Assembly (NCBI GenBank): GCA_050184415.1
Contig: JBFXAJ010000006.1
Span: forward strand, 75,733-139,732
Length of the DNA stretch: 64,000 nt
From: JADLGL01 sp050184415
GTDB lineage: Bacteria; Pseudomonadota; Alphaproteobacteria; Rhizobiales; Kaistiaceae
Direction: 5' to 3'
Both the position numbers and the translations under genes were made by a program. Each line of letters begins with the position of its first letter. The stretch's first letter is position 1. The notes beneath the pieces are model-generated. The model worked only from the letters and a program-made list of their open reading frames with translations. It did no database searches and was not told where the DNA came from. This document shows, in pieces, positions 1 to 8,562 of the stretch.

Positions 1-1
1 C

Positions 2-391
2 GACGACGTCGCCGGGGCCAAGGAGGCGACCCTCGCCGCGATCGCGCAGGGCGCGGACATCCACTACCACATCCTCAATGCCGGCCTTCAGGGCATGGAG
101 CAGGCGGCCACCGAGCAGGGCACGCACATCATCGGCTCCTACACCGACCGCTGCGGCACCGACCCGCTCTATGTCGCCTATTCGGTGACCGGCGTCGGCT
201 TCCAGGTCCAGTACGCGATCGACCAGTATGTCGCCGGCACCTGGACGCCGGGCTACATGCCGTTCGGCCTCGCGATGGGTCCGGAAGCCTCGGACATGAT
301 CATCTGCGGCGGCACGCCCGAGCAGATCGAGACCCTCGAGGCGATCAAGGCGGCGATCCTGTCGGGCGAGATCACCGTCCTCGAAGGTTAG
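2..391 (+). CDS. BMP-family ABC transporter substrate-binding protein, 3' part
   Basis: This is the C-terminal 129 residues of a periplasmic binding protein; the start lies before the window. The BMP/PnrA family binds nucleosides or related compounds for ABC import. The call rests on the GTWTPGY segment near the C-terminus, which recurs as GTWTPGM in the intact BMP protein starting at 6298, and on the ATPase and two permeases that follow directly. The stop is 4 bases before the next start, so the genes are co-transcribed. The substrate cannot be read from the sequence. Confidence 0.85.
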   Translation, partial: DDVAGAKEATLAAIAQGADIHYHILNAGLQGMEQAATEQGTHIIGSYTDRCGTDPLYVAYSVTGVGFQVQYAIDQYVAGTWTPGYMPFGLAMGPEASDMIICGGTPEQIETLEAIKAAILSGEITVLEG

Positions 392-395
392 CCGC

Positions 396-2000
396 ATGGT
401 CCACGCCGTGACCCTGGTGCCGTCGCCGGTAGCGGAAGCACCGGCGCAGCCGCTGTTCGAGATGCGCGGGGTCACCAAGCGTTTCGGCGGCTTCACCGCG
501 CTCGACGGCGTGAACCTGTCCTTCCGGGCCGGGGAGATCCAGTGCCTCCTCGGCGAGAACGGTGCCGGAAAGTCGACGCTGTGCAACGTCATCTTCGGCG
601 TGCACCGGCCCGAAGAGGGCACAATGCGGCTCGACGGCCAGCCCCATGCGCCGTCGAGCCCGCGCGATGCGCTCGCAGCCGGCGTCGCGATGGTCCACCA
701 GCATTTCAGCCTGGTGAACACGATGACCGTGCTCGACAATCTGCTGCTCGGCCGCGAGCGCGGCTTCCTCAAGCGCCGCGTCTACGCCGAAAAGCTACGG
801 ACGCTAGCCGATCGTTACGGACTGCCGCTCGATCCCTTCGCCAAGGTCGACGATCTCTCGATCGGCGAGCGGCAGCGGGTCGAGATCGTCAAATGCCTGA
901 TGACCGGGCCGCGGCTCCTGATCCTCGACGAGCCGACGGCAGTGCTGTTGCCGGACGAGATCGCCGCGCTGTTCCGCGTCTGCCGCCGGGTCACCGCCGA
1001 AGGCACCGCGATCGTGCTGGTCACCCACAAGCTCGCCGAGCTGAAGGAGGTAGCCGACTGCGTCACGGTCCTTCGCCACGGTAAGGTCGTGGCGCGGTCC
1101 GACCGCCCGGCGGCCGAGATCGGCACGCTCGTGTCCGCGATGATCCAGCGCGAAGTGACGAGCCTCGGCAGCGCCGCCGTCGCGCTCGGTCTCGACGGGG
1201 CCGAGGCGCCGACGAACGTCATCGCCTTCCCTGAGGAGCCGCACTCGGACACAAGGCCGGATGCCGCCCAGATCGACGGACTCACGGTGATCGATGCCGA
1301 CGGCACGCGCCGGCTCGACGGCTTCACGGTCGTCCTCAAGCCGGGCGAGATCGTGGGTGTCGCCGGCGTCGAAGGCAACGGCCAGACAGAGCTCGGCCTC
1401 GCGCTGGCCGGCATGGCGAAGACCGCCGAAGGGCGGTTCTTCGTCGGCAAGGACGAGCTGACCAACCGGTCGCCGCGCGAGATCACCGACGCCGGCGTCG
1501 GGATCGTTCCGGAGGACCGGCACAAGGTCGGCTGCGTCCTCGGCATGACGCTCGCGGAAAACCTCTTCCTCAACCAGACGCGCCAATTCACCCGCGCCGG
1601 CCTCCTCGACCGCGGCGCGATGCGTGCGCGGGCGCTGGAGCAGATGGCGGCCTTCGACGTCCGCGCCGTAGGCCCCGACGTCCCGTTCTCGAGCCTCTCG
1701 GGCGGCAACCAGCAGAAGGCGGTACTGGCCCGCGAAATGACGCCGGCTAACCTTCGTCTTTTGGTTGCCGCGCAGCCGACGCGCGGCCTCGATGTCGGCG
1801 CGGTCGAGGCGGTCTACGCGACCATCCGCAAAGCCTGCGAGCGCGGCGTCGCGGTGCTGCTGATCTCCTCCGAGCTCGACGAGATTCTTGCCGTGGCCGA
1901 CCGGGTCGTCGTCCTCTACCGCGGCAAGGTGATCGGCGAGCGGCTTGGCGGCATCGAACACCGCACGGCCATCGGCGCAATGATGGCGGGGCAGGCGTGA
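396..2000 (+). CDS. BMP-type ABC transporter ATPase, tandem NBDs
   Basis: This 534-residue protein has two nucleotide-binding domains in one chain, like RbsA/YufO ATPases that energise sugar and nucleoside importers. The first domain has an intact Walker A (GENGAGKST, about 53-61), signature LSIGERQ (about 154-160), Walker B LLILDEP and an H-loop VTHK. The second domain, from about residue 290, has a degenerate P-loop (GVEGNGQTEL) but a good signature (LSGGNQQK), as is usual for this family. It follows the binding protein by 4 bases. A palindromic repeat of about 180 bp separates it from the permease genes. The substrate is unknown, probably a nucleoside or base. Confidence 0.9.
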   Translation: MVHAVTLVPSPVAEAPAQPLFEMRGVTKRFGGFTALDGVNLSFRAGEIQCLLGENGAGKSTLCNVIFGVHRPEEGTMRLDGQPHAPSSPRDALAAGVAMVHQHFSLVNTMTVLDNLLLGRERGFLKRRVYAEKLRTLADRYGLPLDPFAKVDDLSIGERQRVEIVKCLMTGPRLLILDEPTAVLLPDEIAALFRVCRRVTAEGTAIVLVTHKLAELKEVADCVTVLRHGKVVARSDRPAAEIGTLVSAMIQREVTSLGSAAVALGLDGAEAPTNVIAFPEEPHSDTRPDAAQIDGLTVIDADGTRRLDGFTVVLKPGEIVGVAGVEGNGQTELGLALAGMAKTAEGRFFVGKDELTNRSPREITDAGVGIVPEDRHKVGCVLGMTLAENLFLNQTRQFTRAGLLDRGAMRARALEQMAAFDVRAVGPDVPFSSLSGGNQQKAVLAREMTPANLRLLVAAQPTRGLDVGAVEAVYATIRKACERGVAVLLISSELDEILAVADRVVVLYRGKVIGERLGGIEHRTAIGAMMAGQA

Positions 2001-2024
2001 TGGGTCCCCGCGCCGGACTCGGCC

Positions 2025-2202
2025 TGAGCCTCCCCCTCGTGGGGAGGCGGAAGGCGCGCGAGCGAAGCGAAGCCGCCTTCGGTGGGGGGTGTCGCATCAC
2101 GGGCGCTTGGGGTCGGCGGAAACCGATCGGACGGTCGGTCCCCCCACCGAAGCTCGCTCCTTGCAGTCGCAACCTTCCGCCTCCCCACGAGGGGGAGGCT
2201 CA
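2025..2202. repeat. Nested palindromic intergenic element
   Basis: The 30 bases at 2025-2054 and 2173-2202 are perfect reverse complements. Each arm is itself a small hairpin (GCCTCCCC and GGGGAGGC around CTCGT). A second inverted pair lies inside (CCTTCGGTGGGGGG near 2077 and CCCCCCACCGAAG near 2140). The element fills the gap between the ATPase and the first permease gene of an operon, so it will be transcribed and could form a strong RNA structure. The shape is that of a REP/MITE-like intergenic element. No coding capacity is seen. Confidence 0.8.
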
Positions 2203-2262
2203 AGGGGGGCGTAGACCTCCATTCGGCAAGACGCGCGCTGCGCGACAAGGTGGGGGACCGCG

Positions 2263-3360
2263 ATGACCGTCGACGCCTTCCCCCTGGGGGCGCGCCCACC
2301 CTTCACAGTCGCGGCGGCCGTCCGCCATCCCGTCGTGCTTCCCATCCTCGCGGTGCTGGGCGCGCTGCTGGTCGGCCTCGTGCTGATCATGCTGATCGGC
2401 GTGCCGATGGGCGAGGCGATCGACGCGTTCGTGCGGGGCGCCTTCGGCAACCCCTATTCGATCTCGGTCTCGATCAACCGCGCGGTCGTGCTCGGCCTCG
2501 TCGGCCTCGGCTTCATCCTCGCGCAGCGCGCCAATCTCACCAATGTCGGCGGCGAAGGGCAGATCGCGATGGGCGGAATCGCGGCGACCGCGGTGGCGCT
2601 GACGCCGGGGATTGCCGGCCTGCCGCTCGGCCCCGCCTTCCTTCTCCCGCTCGGGGCGGCCGTGATGGCGGGCGGCGTCTGGGGCGGGATCGCGGGGGTG
2701 CTGAAGGCACGGGTCGGCACCAACGAGGTGATCTCGACCCTCCTTCTCTCCTTCATCGCGACGTGGCTGCTCTATTGGAGCATCCAGGAGACCTATCTCC
2801 TGCGCCGGCCGATGACGAACTCGGCGACCCTGCCGGAGTCGCTCCGCATCCCGGCGACCACTGAGATCCCGCTCCTCACCGCATCGCCGGCGTGGCCGAT
2901 CACCATCGGCGTCGTCATCGCGCTGGTCCTCGCGGTCGTCGTCTGGCTCATCCTGAGCCGCTCCGCCTTCGGCTTCCGCCTCAAGGCGGTCGGCCTCAAC
3001 CCGGTGGCGGCCGCCAGGGCCGGGATCGCGGCCGGCCGCGTCGAGGTCTCGGCGCTCGCCATCGCCGGCGCGTTCGGCGGGCTTGCCGGCGGTCTGATGC
3101 TGCTCGGCGAGCAGAACGTGCTGCGCGACGGCTTCTCCTCGGGCTACGGTTTTGATGGCCTCGTCGTCGGCCTCCTCGCCCGCGGCTCGGTACTCGGCGT
3201 CATCGTCGGCGCGCTCCTGTTCGGCTTCCTCCGCTCCGCTGGTCTCACGATGGAGATGCTCGCCGGCGTCCCGTCGGCGCTCGTCGACATCGTCCAGGGC
3301 ATCATCGTGCTCGCGATCGCCGGCGCCGCCTACTGGCTGATGAAGAGGCCGACGCGATGA
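2263..3360 (+). CDS. BMP-type ABC transporter permease 1
   Basis: This 365-residue, very hydrophobic inner-membrane protein belongs to the BPD_transp_2 (RbsC/YufP-like) permease family. The segment NLTNVGGEGQIAMGG (about 90-105) is a hallmark of the first permease of BMP-type importers. It forms the channel with the next gene, whose start overlaps this stop by 4 bases (ATGA), which indicates translational coupling. A G-rich ribosome binding site (GGTGGGGG) sits about 7 bases before the ATG. It is separated from its ATPase gene by the palindromic element, which may lower permease expression relative to the upstream genes. Confidence 0.9.
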   Translation: MTVDAFPLGARPPFTVAAAVRHPVVLPILAVLGALLVGLVLIMLIGVPMGEAIDAFVRGAFGNPYSISVSINRAVVLGLVGLGFILAQRANLTNVGGEGQIAMGGIAATAVALTPGIAGLPLGPAFLLPLGAAVMAGGVWGGIAGVLKARVGTNEVISTLLLSFIATWLLYWSIQETYLLRRPMTNSATLPESLRIPATTEIPLLTASPAWPITIGVVIALVLAVVVWLILSRSAFGFRLKAVGLNPVAAARAGIAAGRVEVSALAIAGAFGGLAGGLMLLGEQNVLRDGFSSGYGFDGLVVGLLARGSVLGVIVGALLFGFLRSAGLTMEMLAGVPSALVDIVQGIIVLAIAGAAYWLMKRPTR

Positions 3361-4277
3361 GCTGGGAGCTGTTTGCCGTCTTCATCGGCTCGTCGATCCG
3401 GTTCGCGATCCCGCTCCTCTTCGCCGCAATCGGCGAGCTGGTGTCGGAGCGCGGCGGCGTCCTCAACATGAGCCTCGAAGGGATGATGCTGGTCGCCGCG
3501 TTCGCCGGCGCGGTCGCGTCCTGGGCCACCGGCAGCCCGATGCTCGGCCTCCTCGCCGGCATCGTCGCGGCGATGCTGGTCGCATTGCTGCAGGCGTTCC
3601 TCTCCAACACGCTCCGCGCCAACCAGATCGTCACCGGCATCGGCATCAACATCCTCGCGCTCGGCGCGACGACGCTCGCCTACCGCGAGATCTTCGGCGC
3701 GCGGTCGCGCGAGACGATCCCGGGCTTCGACAAATGGTCGCCGCCGCTCCTCGGCGACATTCCGGTCTTCGGCGCGGCGGTGTTCACGCAGGTCTGGCTC
3801 GCCGCTTTCGCGATCCTCCTCATCGCCGGCGTCTGGTTCGTGCTCCGCTTCACCGCCTTCGGCATCGCGCTCCGCGCGGTCGGGGAGGATCCTCAGGCGG
3901 CCCAGAAATCAGGGCTGGCGGTGGTCCGCATCCGCTATGCTGCGGTCATCTTCACCGGAGCTTGCTGCGGCCTTGGCGGCACGTTCCTGTCGATCGGCGA
4001 CCTCCACACCTTCACCGAAGGGATGGTCAGCGGCGCCGGCTACATCGCCATCACCGCCGTCATCTTCGGCAACTGGCACCTCGGCCGGACCGTCATCGCC
4101 TGCTTCGTCTTCGGCGCCGCGACCGCGCTCCAGTACCAGCTCCCGGCGATGGGCATCGACATCCCGAACGCGCTCCTCATCATGTCGCCCTACGTCCTGG
4201 CGCTGATCGCGGTTGCCGGGCTGGCGGGGCGGCAGCGGGCGCCCGCTGCTCTCACGATTCCCTATTGGGGCCGCTGA
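3357..4277 (+). CDS. BMP-type ABC transporter permease 2
   Basis: This 306-residue inner-membrane permease is the partner of the preceding gene (YufQ-like, BPD_transp_2). The N-terminal stretch ERGGVLNMSLEGMML is the family signature, and the chain has about eight to nine hydrophobic segments. Start and stop overlap the upstream permease by 4 bases. It completes the first BMP-type importer (binding protein, ATPase, two permeases). The same four-part set is repeated at 6.3-12.5 kb with diverged sequence, so the two importers probably differ in substrate. Confidence 0.9.
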   Translation: MSWELFAVFIGSSIRFAIPLLFAAIGELVSERGGVLNMSLEGMMLVAAFAGAVASWATGSPMLGLLAGIVAAMLVALLQAFLSNTLRANQIVTGIGINILALGATTLAYREIFGARSRETIPGFDKWSPPLLGDIPVFGAAVFTQVWLAAFAILLIAGVWFVLRFTAFGIALRAVGEDPQAAQKSGLAVVRIRYAAVIFTGACCGLGGTFLSIGDLHTFTEGMVSGAGYIAITAVIFGNWHLGRTVIACFVFGAATALQYQLPAMGIDIPNALLIMSPYVLALIAVAGLAGRQRAPAALTIPYWGR

Positions 4278-4342
4278 CCGCGCATGACTGCCCTGTTCCC
4301 GAAGCCAGCGCTCGCATCTGCGCGCGCCACTAGAAGCACGGC

Positions 4343-5314
4343 ATGAACCTCGCCCGTTTCGCTCCCGAGCCGTTCACCGCAGCGCTTCTCGCCGTACTGG
4401 TCCTCGGCGCGCTGCTGCCGGCCGAGGGCGGCATTGCCGAAGCCCTCGGGCTCGTTGCCGACATCGCCATCGGCCTCGTCTTCTTCTTGCACGGCGCGCG
4501 GCTGCAGCGCGAAGTGGTCATCGCCGGCATCCGCCACTGGCGGCTCCACGCCTTCATCCTGGTGACGACCTTCGTGGTGTTCCCCGTGCTCGGCCTCATC
4601 GTCGCCGGCATCCTGCCGTCGTCGGTCGCCCCGCCGCTCGCGACCGGGCTCCTCTTCCTCGCCCTCCTGCCGTCGACCGTGCAGTCCTCGATCGCCTTCA
4701 CGTCGGTCGCGGGCGGCAACGTCGTCGCCGCCGTCTGCGCGGCGACCGCATCGAACCTCCTCGGCATGGTCCTGACGCCGCTCGGCGTGGCGCTCCTGAT
4801 GCACCAGAGCGGTGTCGGCATCTCGTTCACGAGCCTCTCGCCGATCCTGTTCCAGCTCCTGCTGCCCTTCATCGCCGGGCAGATCCTCCACCCCTATATC
4901 GGCGATTTCGTCCGCGCGCGGCGGAAGGTGCTGTCCTTCTTCGACCGCGGCGCGATCCTCCTCGTCGTCTATCTCGCCTTCTCGGCGGCTGTCGTCGCCG
5001 GCCTCTGGAGCCAGATCTCGGTCGCCTCGCTCGCGATCGTCATCGTCGCCTGCATCGTGCTCCTCGCCGCGGTGATGGCGTTCACGATCTTCGGCTCGCG
5101 CTTCCTCGGCTTTTCGCGCGAGGACGAGATCGCGATCGTCTTCTGCGGCTCGCTGAAAAGCCTCGTCTCGGGCATTCCGATCGCCAACGTCCTCTTTCCC
5201 GGACCGGACCTCGGCTTCATCGTCCTTCCGATCATGCTGTTCCACCAGATCCAGCTGATCTCCTGTGCCGTCATCGCCCGGCGCTACGCGACCCGGACCG
5301 CCCCTGCGACCTGA
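4343..5314 (+). CDS. SBF-like bile acid:sodium symporter family protein
   Basis: This 323-residue integral membrane protein has about nine to ten hydrophobic helices. It matches the SBF-like (YfeH-type) branch of the bile acid:sodium symporter superfamily, with the early segment FFLHGARLQREVV and the helix-rich LLPSTVQSSIAFTSVAGGN around 105-125. Members move organic anions with sodium; the bacterial substrates are mostly unknown. It lies 65 bases after the first BMP importer and before the TetR gene on the same strand, so it may serve the same catabolic theme. The assignment is firm at family level only. Confidence 0.85.
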   Translation: MNLARFAPEPFTAALLAVLVLGALLPAEGGIAEALGLVADIAIGLVFFLHGARLQREVVIAGIRHWRLHAFILVTTFVVFPVLGLIVAGILPSSVAPPLATGLLFLALLPSTVQSSIAFTSVAGGNVVAAVCAATASNLLGMVLTPLGVALLMHQSGVGISFTSLSPILFQLLLPFIAGQILHPYIGDFVRARRKVLSFFDRGAILLVVYLAFSAAVVAGLWSQISVASLAIVIVACIVLLAAVMAFTIFGSRFLGFSREDEIAIVFCGSLKSLVSGIPIANVLFPGPDLGFIVLPIMLFHQIQLISCAVIARRYATRTAPAT

Positions 5315-5381
5315 GGGCCGCGCGGGATTGGCTCTCGCCGGGCAATTCGCTATCGCTCGCCGCGAGGCGTCAGTGGATCAG

Positions 5382-6104
5382 ATGGACGACAGGCAGACAG
5401 TCCCGGATGCCGCGCGGCCGAGGCGGCGCTCGCGGAAGGCGGCGACGCCCATGCCGCCGCGCCGCGAAGCCGCGACGCGCAACGCGGAGGAGACGCGCGA
5501 GCGCATCCTGCAATCCGGGCTGGTCGAGTTCGCCGCCCACGGCTTTAGCGGCGCGCGAATCGACCGGATTGCGGCGGCCGCGGCGATCAACATCCGCATG
5601 CTCTATCACTACTTCGGCGACAAGGCCGGCCTCTATGTCGCCGTGCTCGAGCGCGTCCTCGGCAATCTGCGGCACGAGGAGCTGCAGGTCGACGTCGACC
5701 ACGTCCCTCCGCGCGAGGGCATGGCGCAGCTGTTCGATTTCATCGACGGCCATTTCCACGCCCATCCCGAGCTGATCAGCCTCCTGTCCGCCGAGAACCT
5801 CCAGCGCGCGGCGTTCCTCCGGAAATCGCAGGCGACGCCGGTCATGTCCTCGCCGGTGCTCGGCCAGATCGACAAACTGCTCCGGCGCGGCGTCGCCGAT
5901 GGCGTGTTCCGAAGCGGCATCGACCCGCTCCACCTCTATGTCGTCATGGTCGCGCTCAGCTACTTCCACCGCTCCAACGCCCATTCGCTGACCGCGATCT
6001 TCAAGGTCGACGTGACCGACGAAGGCTGGCAGGCGGAGCACAGCCGCATCGCCCGCGATGTGGTGCTCGGCTTCGTCACCGCCGGCCCAAAAGCCGCGCA
6101 ATAG
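5382..6104 (+). CDS. TetR/AcrR-family transcriptional regulator
   Basis: This 240-residue repressor-type protein has an Arg/Pro-rich leader of about 30 residues, then a TetR helix-turn-helix (about 35-84; recognition region NIRMLYHYFGDKAGLY), then a helical ligand-binding domain with a HPELISLLSAENL segment typical of RutR/TetR_C_29-like proteins. The ATG at 5382 is chosen because the upstream ORF part overlaps the symporter gene; a GTG at 5373 is an alternative. Downstream, a perfect inverted repeat overlaps the likely promoter of the next operon, so it probably represses that importer-hydrolase operon. The ligand is unknown. Confidence 0.85.
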   Translation: MDDRQTVPDAARPRRRSRKAATPMPPRREAATRNAEETRERILQSGLVEFAAHGFSGARIDRIAAAAAINIRMLYHYFGDKAGLYVAVLERVLGNLRHEELQVDVDHVPPREGMAQLFDFIDGHFHAHPELISLLSAENLQRAAFLRKSQATPVMSSPVLGQIDKLLRRGVADGVFRSGIDPLHLYVVMVALSYFHRSNAHSLTAIFKVDVTDEGWQAEHSRIARDVVLGFVTAGPKAAQ

Positions 6105-6215
6105 CCCAAGGTCGCTGCCGCTTTTTCCGCCATTCGATGGCATCGCGACCAGTCCTTCGACCGACGATCTCCGGCGAAACGGCCGCGTCCCTGCGGCCGG
6201 TTCCTTCCTGGTCGG

Positions 6216-6254
6216 TTGGCACGCTCGCTGCATAAGTAAGTATGACCTTACTTA
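6216..6254 (+). promoter_or_regulatory. Candidate promoter with TetR-type operator
   Basis: TAAGTAAG (6233-6240) and CTTACTTA (6247-6254) form a perfect 8-base inverted repeat with a 6-base spacer. A -35-like TTGGCA lies at 6216-6221 and a -10-like TATGAC at 6241-6246 sits exactly in the spacer, although the 19-base separation is longer than ideal. The size and symmetry fit a TetR operator, and the TetR gene ends 111 bases upstream. It precedes the BMP/hydrolase/RidA operon by about 45 bases. Binding by the adjacent regulator is an inference. Confidence 0.65.
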
Positions 6255-6297
6255 CGTGTCGCCCTCGTGCCCATCGCCTCACAGGAGACCCACCCGC

Positions 6298-7353
6298 ATG
6301 AAGAGAACACTCGCCGCCGCTGCCCTTGCAGCCGCGATCGCCGCGCCCGCCGCGGCGCAGACCAATATCGGGTTCATTTATGTCGGACCCGCCGCCGACG
6401 TCGGCTACAACATGTCGATGGACCTCGGCCGCCTCTACGTCGAGGCCAACGTCCCCAACGTCACCACGACCGCCTTCGAGAACATCCCCGAGACCGCCGA
6501 GGTCACGCGCGTGATGGAGCGCCTGATCGCGGACGGCGCGGAGATCATCTTCGCGACGAGCTACGGCTATCTCGACTACGCGATCGACCTCGGCGCCCGC
6601 TATCCCGAGGTCGCCTTCCTCCATGCCGGCGGCCTTCGCATCTCCGACAATGTCGGCGTCTACTGGGCCGATTCCGACCAGGGCATGTACCTCGCCGGCG
6701 TCACCGCGGCGTCCGTGTCGGAAAGCGGCAAGCTCGGTTTCATCGGCGGCTTCGCGATCCCGCAGCTCTTCCGCTCGGTGAACGCCTTCGCGCTCGGCGC
6801 ACAATCGGTGAACCCCGACGCGACCGTGACCGTGATCTGGAACGGGGCGTGGTGGGACCCGCAAAAGGAGGCGGAAGCCGTAAACGCGCTCGCCGACCAG
6901 GGCATCGACGTCATCGCCGAGCAGGTCGACAGCCCGGTCACCGTCGCCGAAACCGCACAACGCCGCGGCGTCTACGTCATCGGCAAGGACGTCGACATCA
7001 GCGACCGCGTTCCGGACGTCTGGCTCACCGGCGTGTCGTGGAACTGGGGGCCGATGATGGCCGACCTCGTGACGCAGATCGAGGCCGGCACCTGGACCCC
7101 GGGGATGGTCAATGGCGACCTCGCCTCCGGCGCCGTGGTGCTCGACCCGTTCGGCGCGGCCGTGCCCGCCGAGGTGCAGACGTCAGTCCTCGCCATGAAA
7201 GAAGAGTTCATCGCCGGAACGCGCGAGCTCTGGCTCGGACCGATCGTCCGCCAGGACGGCACGGTTGCTGCAGCGGAAGGCGTGACGCTGACGCCCGAGG
7301 AGGTCGGGACGATGAACTACCTCGTCGCGGGCGTGATCGGCGCGACCCAGTAG
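6298..7353 (+). CDS. BMP-family ABC transporter substrate-binding protein
   Basis: This 351-residue periplasmic binding protein has a clear Sec signal peptide (residues 1-20, AAPAAAQ cleavage) and a PnrA/Med-like BMP fold. It starts NIGFIYVGPAADVGYN, with IFATSYGYLDYAIDLGARYPEVAF near 80-103 and GTWTPGMVNGD near 265. An AGGAG ribosome binding site precedes the ATG at 6298; the open frame runs further upstream but has no plausible start there. It opens the second importer operon and lies just after the TetR-type operator. Family members bind nucleosides or other small N-containing compounds; which one is not visible here. Confidence 0.9.
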   Translation: MKRTLAAAALAAAIAAPAAAQTNIGFIYVGPAADVGYNMSMDLGRLYVEANVPNVTTTAFENIPETAEVTRVMERLIADGAEIIFATSYGYLDYAIDLGARYPEVAFLHAGGLRISDNVGVYWADSDQGMYLAGVTAASVSESGKLGFIGGFAIPQLFRSVNAFALGAQSVNPDATVTVIWNGAWWDPQKEAEAVNALADQGIDVIAEQVDSPVTVAETAQRRGVYVIGKDVDISDRVPDVWLTGVSWNWGPMMADLVTQIEAGTWTPGMVNGDLASGAVVLDPFGAAVPAEVQTSVLAMKEEFIAGTRELWLGPIVRQDGTVAAAEGVTLTPEEVGTMNYLVAGVIGATQ

Positions 7354-7368
7354 CGGAGCCGAACGCCC

Positions 7369-8172
7369 ATGACCATCGCGAGGCCACTCGCCACCGCCGC
7401 CCCTGTCTCGATGGGGGCGGCACAATCGACCTCATGGCTCGTGACGCCGGGCGAGGTCGACATGACGCGGCGCCCGCCGGAGGTTGTGCCGCTCCGGATC
7501 AGGGCCGAGCCGCAGGACGTCGCGATCGACGCCAACAAGACCGCGCTGCTGATTGTCGACATGCAGAACGATTTCTGCACCGAGGGCGGCTGGCTGCATT
7601 CGAAGGGCATCGACGTCACGCCCAACCGGGCGCCGATCGCCCCGCTGCGGGCGCTGATCGATGCCTTCCACGCCGTCGGGAGGCCCGTGGTGTGGGTGAA
7701 CTGGGGGGTGCGGAAGGACCTCCTCAACATCGCCCCGTCGCTCCGCCACGCGCACAATGTCTCGGGCCTCGAAGTCGGCCTCGCGGAGAAAGTTCCGGGG
7801 ACACGATCCGAGGTCATCGCGCGCGGCAGCTGGGGCGCGGAGGTCGTGGACGAGCTGAACCCGGGCACCGCCGACGTCCAGATCGCAAAACACCGGTTCT
7901 CGGCGTTCTGGGACACCGAGACGGACTCCGTCCTCCGCAATCTCGGCGTCACGACGCTCCTCATCGGCGGCGTCAACATGGACCAGTGCGTGATGACCAC
8001 GCTCGAGGACGCGAGCTTCCTCGGCTACGACACCATCCTCGTCGAGGACGCGACGGCAACGACCTCGCCCGCCTTCTGCGTCGAGGCCGTCCTCTACAAC
8101 GTGAAACTCCTGTTCGGCTTCGTCACGCGGTCGGATGCGATCCTGTCTGCCATGGCGGGGGTCCGGCCGTGA
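7369..8172 (+). CDS. Isochorismatase-family cysteine hydrolase (RutB-like)
   Basis: This 267-residue cytoplasmic hydrolase has the isochorismatase fold. The predicted catalytic triad is intact: Asp64 in LLIVDMQNDF, Lys174 in AKHRFSAF and Cys207 in GGVNMDQCVMTT. Such enzymes split C-N bonds of carbamoyl or ureido compounds (ureidoacrylate in the Rut pathway, biuret, N-carbamoylsarcosine, nicotinamide). It lies 15 bases after the binding protein and upstream of a RidA-family gene and the rest of the importer, so it probably acts on the imported compound. The N-terminal extension of about 55 residues fits RutB- and biuret hydrolase-like members. The exact substrate is not determined. Confidence 0.85.
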   Translation: MTIARPLATAAPVSMGAAQSTSWLVTPGEVDMTRRPPEVVPLRIRAEPQDVAIDANKTALLIVDMQNDFCTEGGWLHSKGIDVTPNRAPIAPLRALIDAFHAVGRPVVWVNWGVRKDLLNIAPSLRHAHNVSGLEVGLAEKVPGTRSEVIARGSWGAEVVDELNPGTADVQIAKHRFSAFWDTETDSVLRNLGVTTLLIGGVNMDQCVMTTLEDASFLGYDTILVEDATATTSPAFCVEAVLYNVKLLFGFVTRSDAILSAMAGVRP

Positions 8173-8249
8173 GCGGGGCTCCTTCGGTCCCGCTTGCCGC
8201 GGCTCCACCGCACGCGGGCGAGAGCCTCGCCGTGCTGCGGAGAGCACCG

Positions 8250-8515
8250 CTCTTCACCTCTCTCGGGCGGGGGACGGTTGCGCGGACTGGCGCGGCGGAT
8301 CAGTTGCGGTTGGACCTATCAACAACCTCCTCCCCGGGCTTGACCCGGGGCCTATTGGCGGTTCGACCGATGCGGAATCGCCCGGATTCTCAACACCTCG
8401 GATTGGCGGAGGGGCCAATGGGCCCCGGGTCAAGCCCGGGGAGGAGTGAAACTGGTGGGCCGTGCTCCGAGAGGCCGAACCACGCAACACTCTCCCCGCC
8501 GGGGAGAGGTGGACG
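8250..8515. repeat. Intergenic mosaic element, copy 1 (outer and inner palindromes)
   Basis: The inner arms at 8327-8359 and 8414-8446 are reverse complements over 33 bases with one mismatch and carry the core CCCCGGGCTTGACCCGGGG. Outside them, a second inverted pair (about 8255-8285 and 8481-8513; CACCTCTC...GTTGCGCGG versus CCACGCAAC...GAGAGGTG) flanks the core. The same nested arrangement returns at 41050-41313, and the inner module alone at 16325-16475. It separates the hydrolase gene from the RidA gene within one operon. No coding capacity is supported. Confidence 0.8.
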
Positions 8516-8562
8516 ACCAGCATCCGCGACCACCACACCAAGACGCCTCGCGCAGGAGCAAG

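Noticed and set aside
804..1961. Long minus-strand open frame opposite the first ABC ATPase
   Set aside because: It is a high-GC antisense shadow: composition is Arg/Asp/Gly-rich with no motif, while the plus strand encodes a clear ATPase.
2001..2262. Small ORF starting at 1997 in the gap between ATPase and permease
   Set aside because: It is translated entirely from the palindromic repeat and has no independent support.
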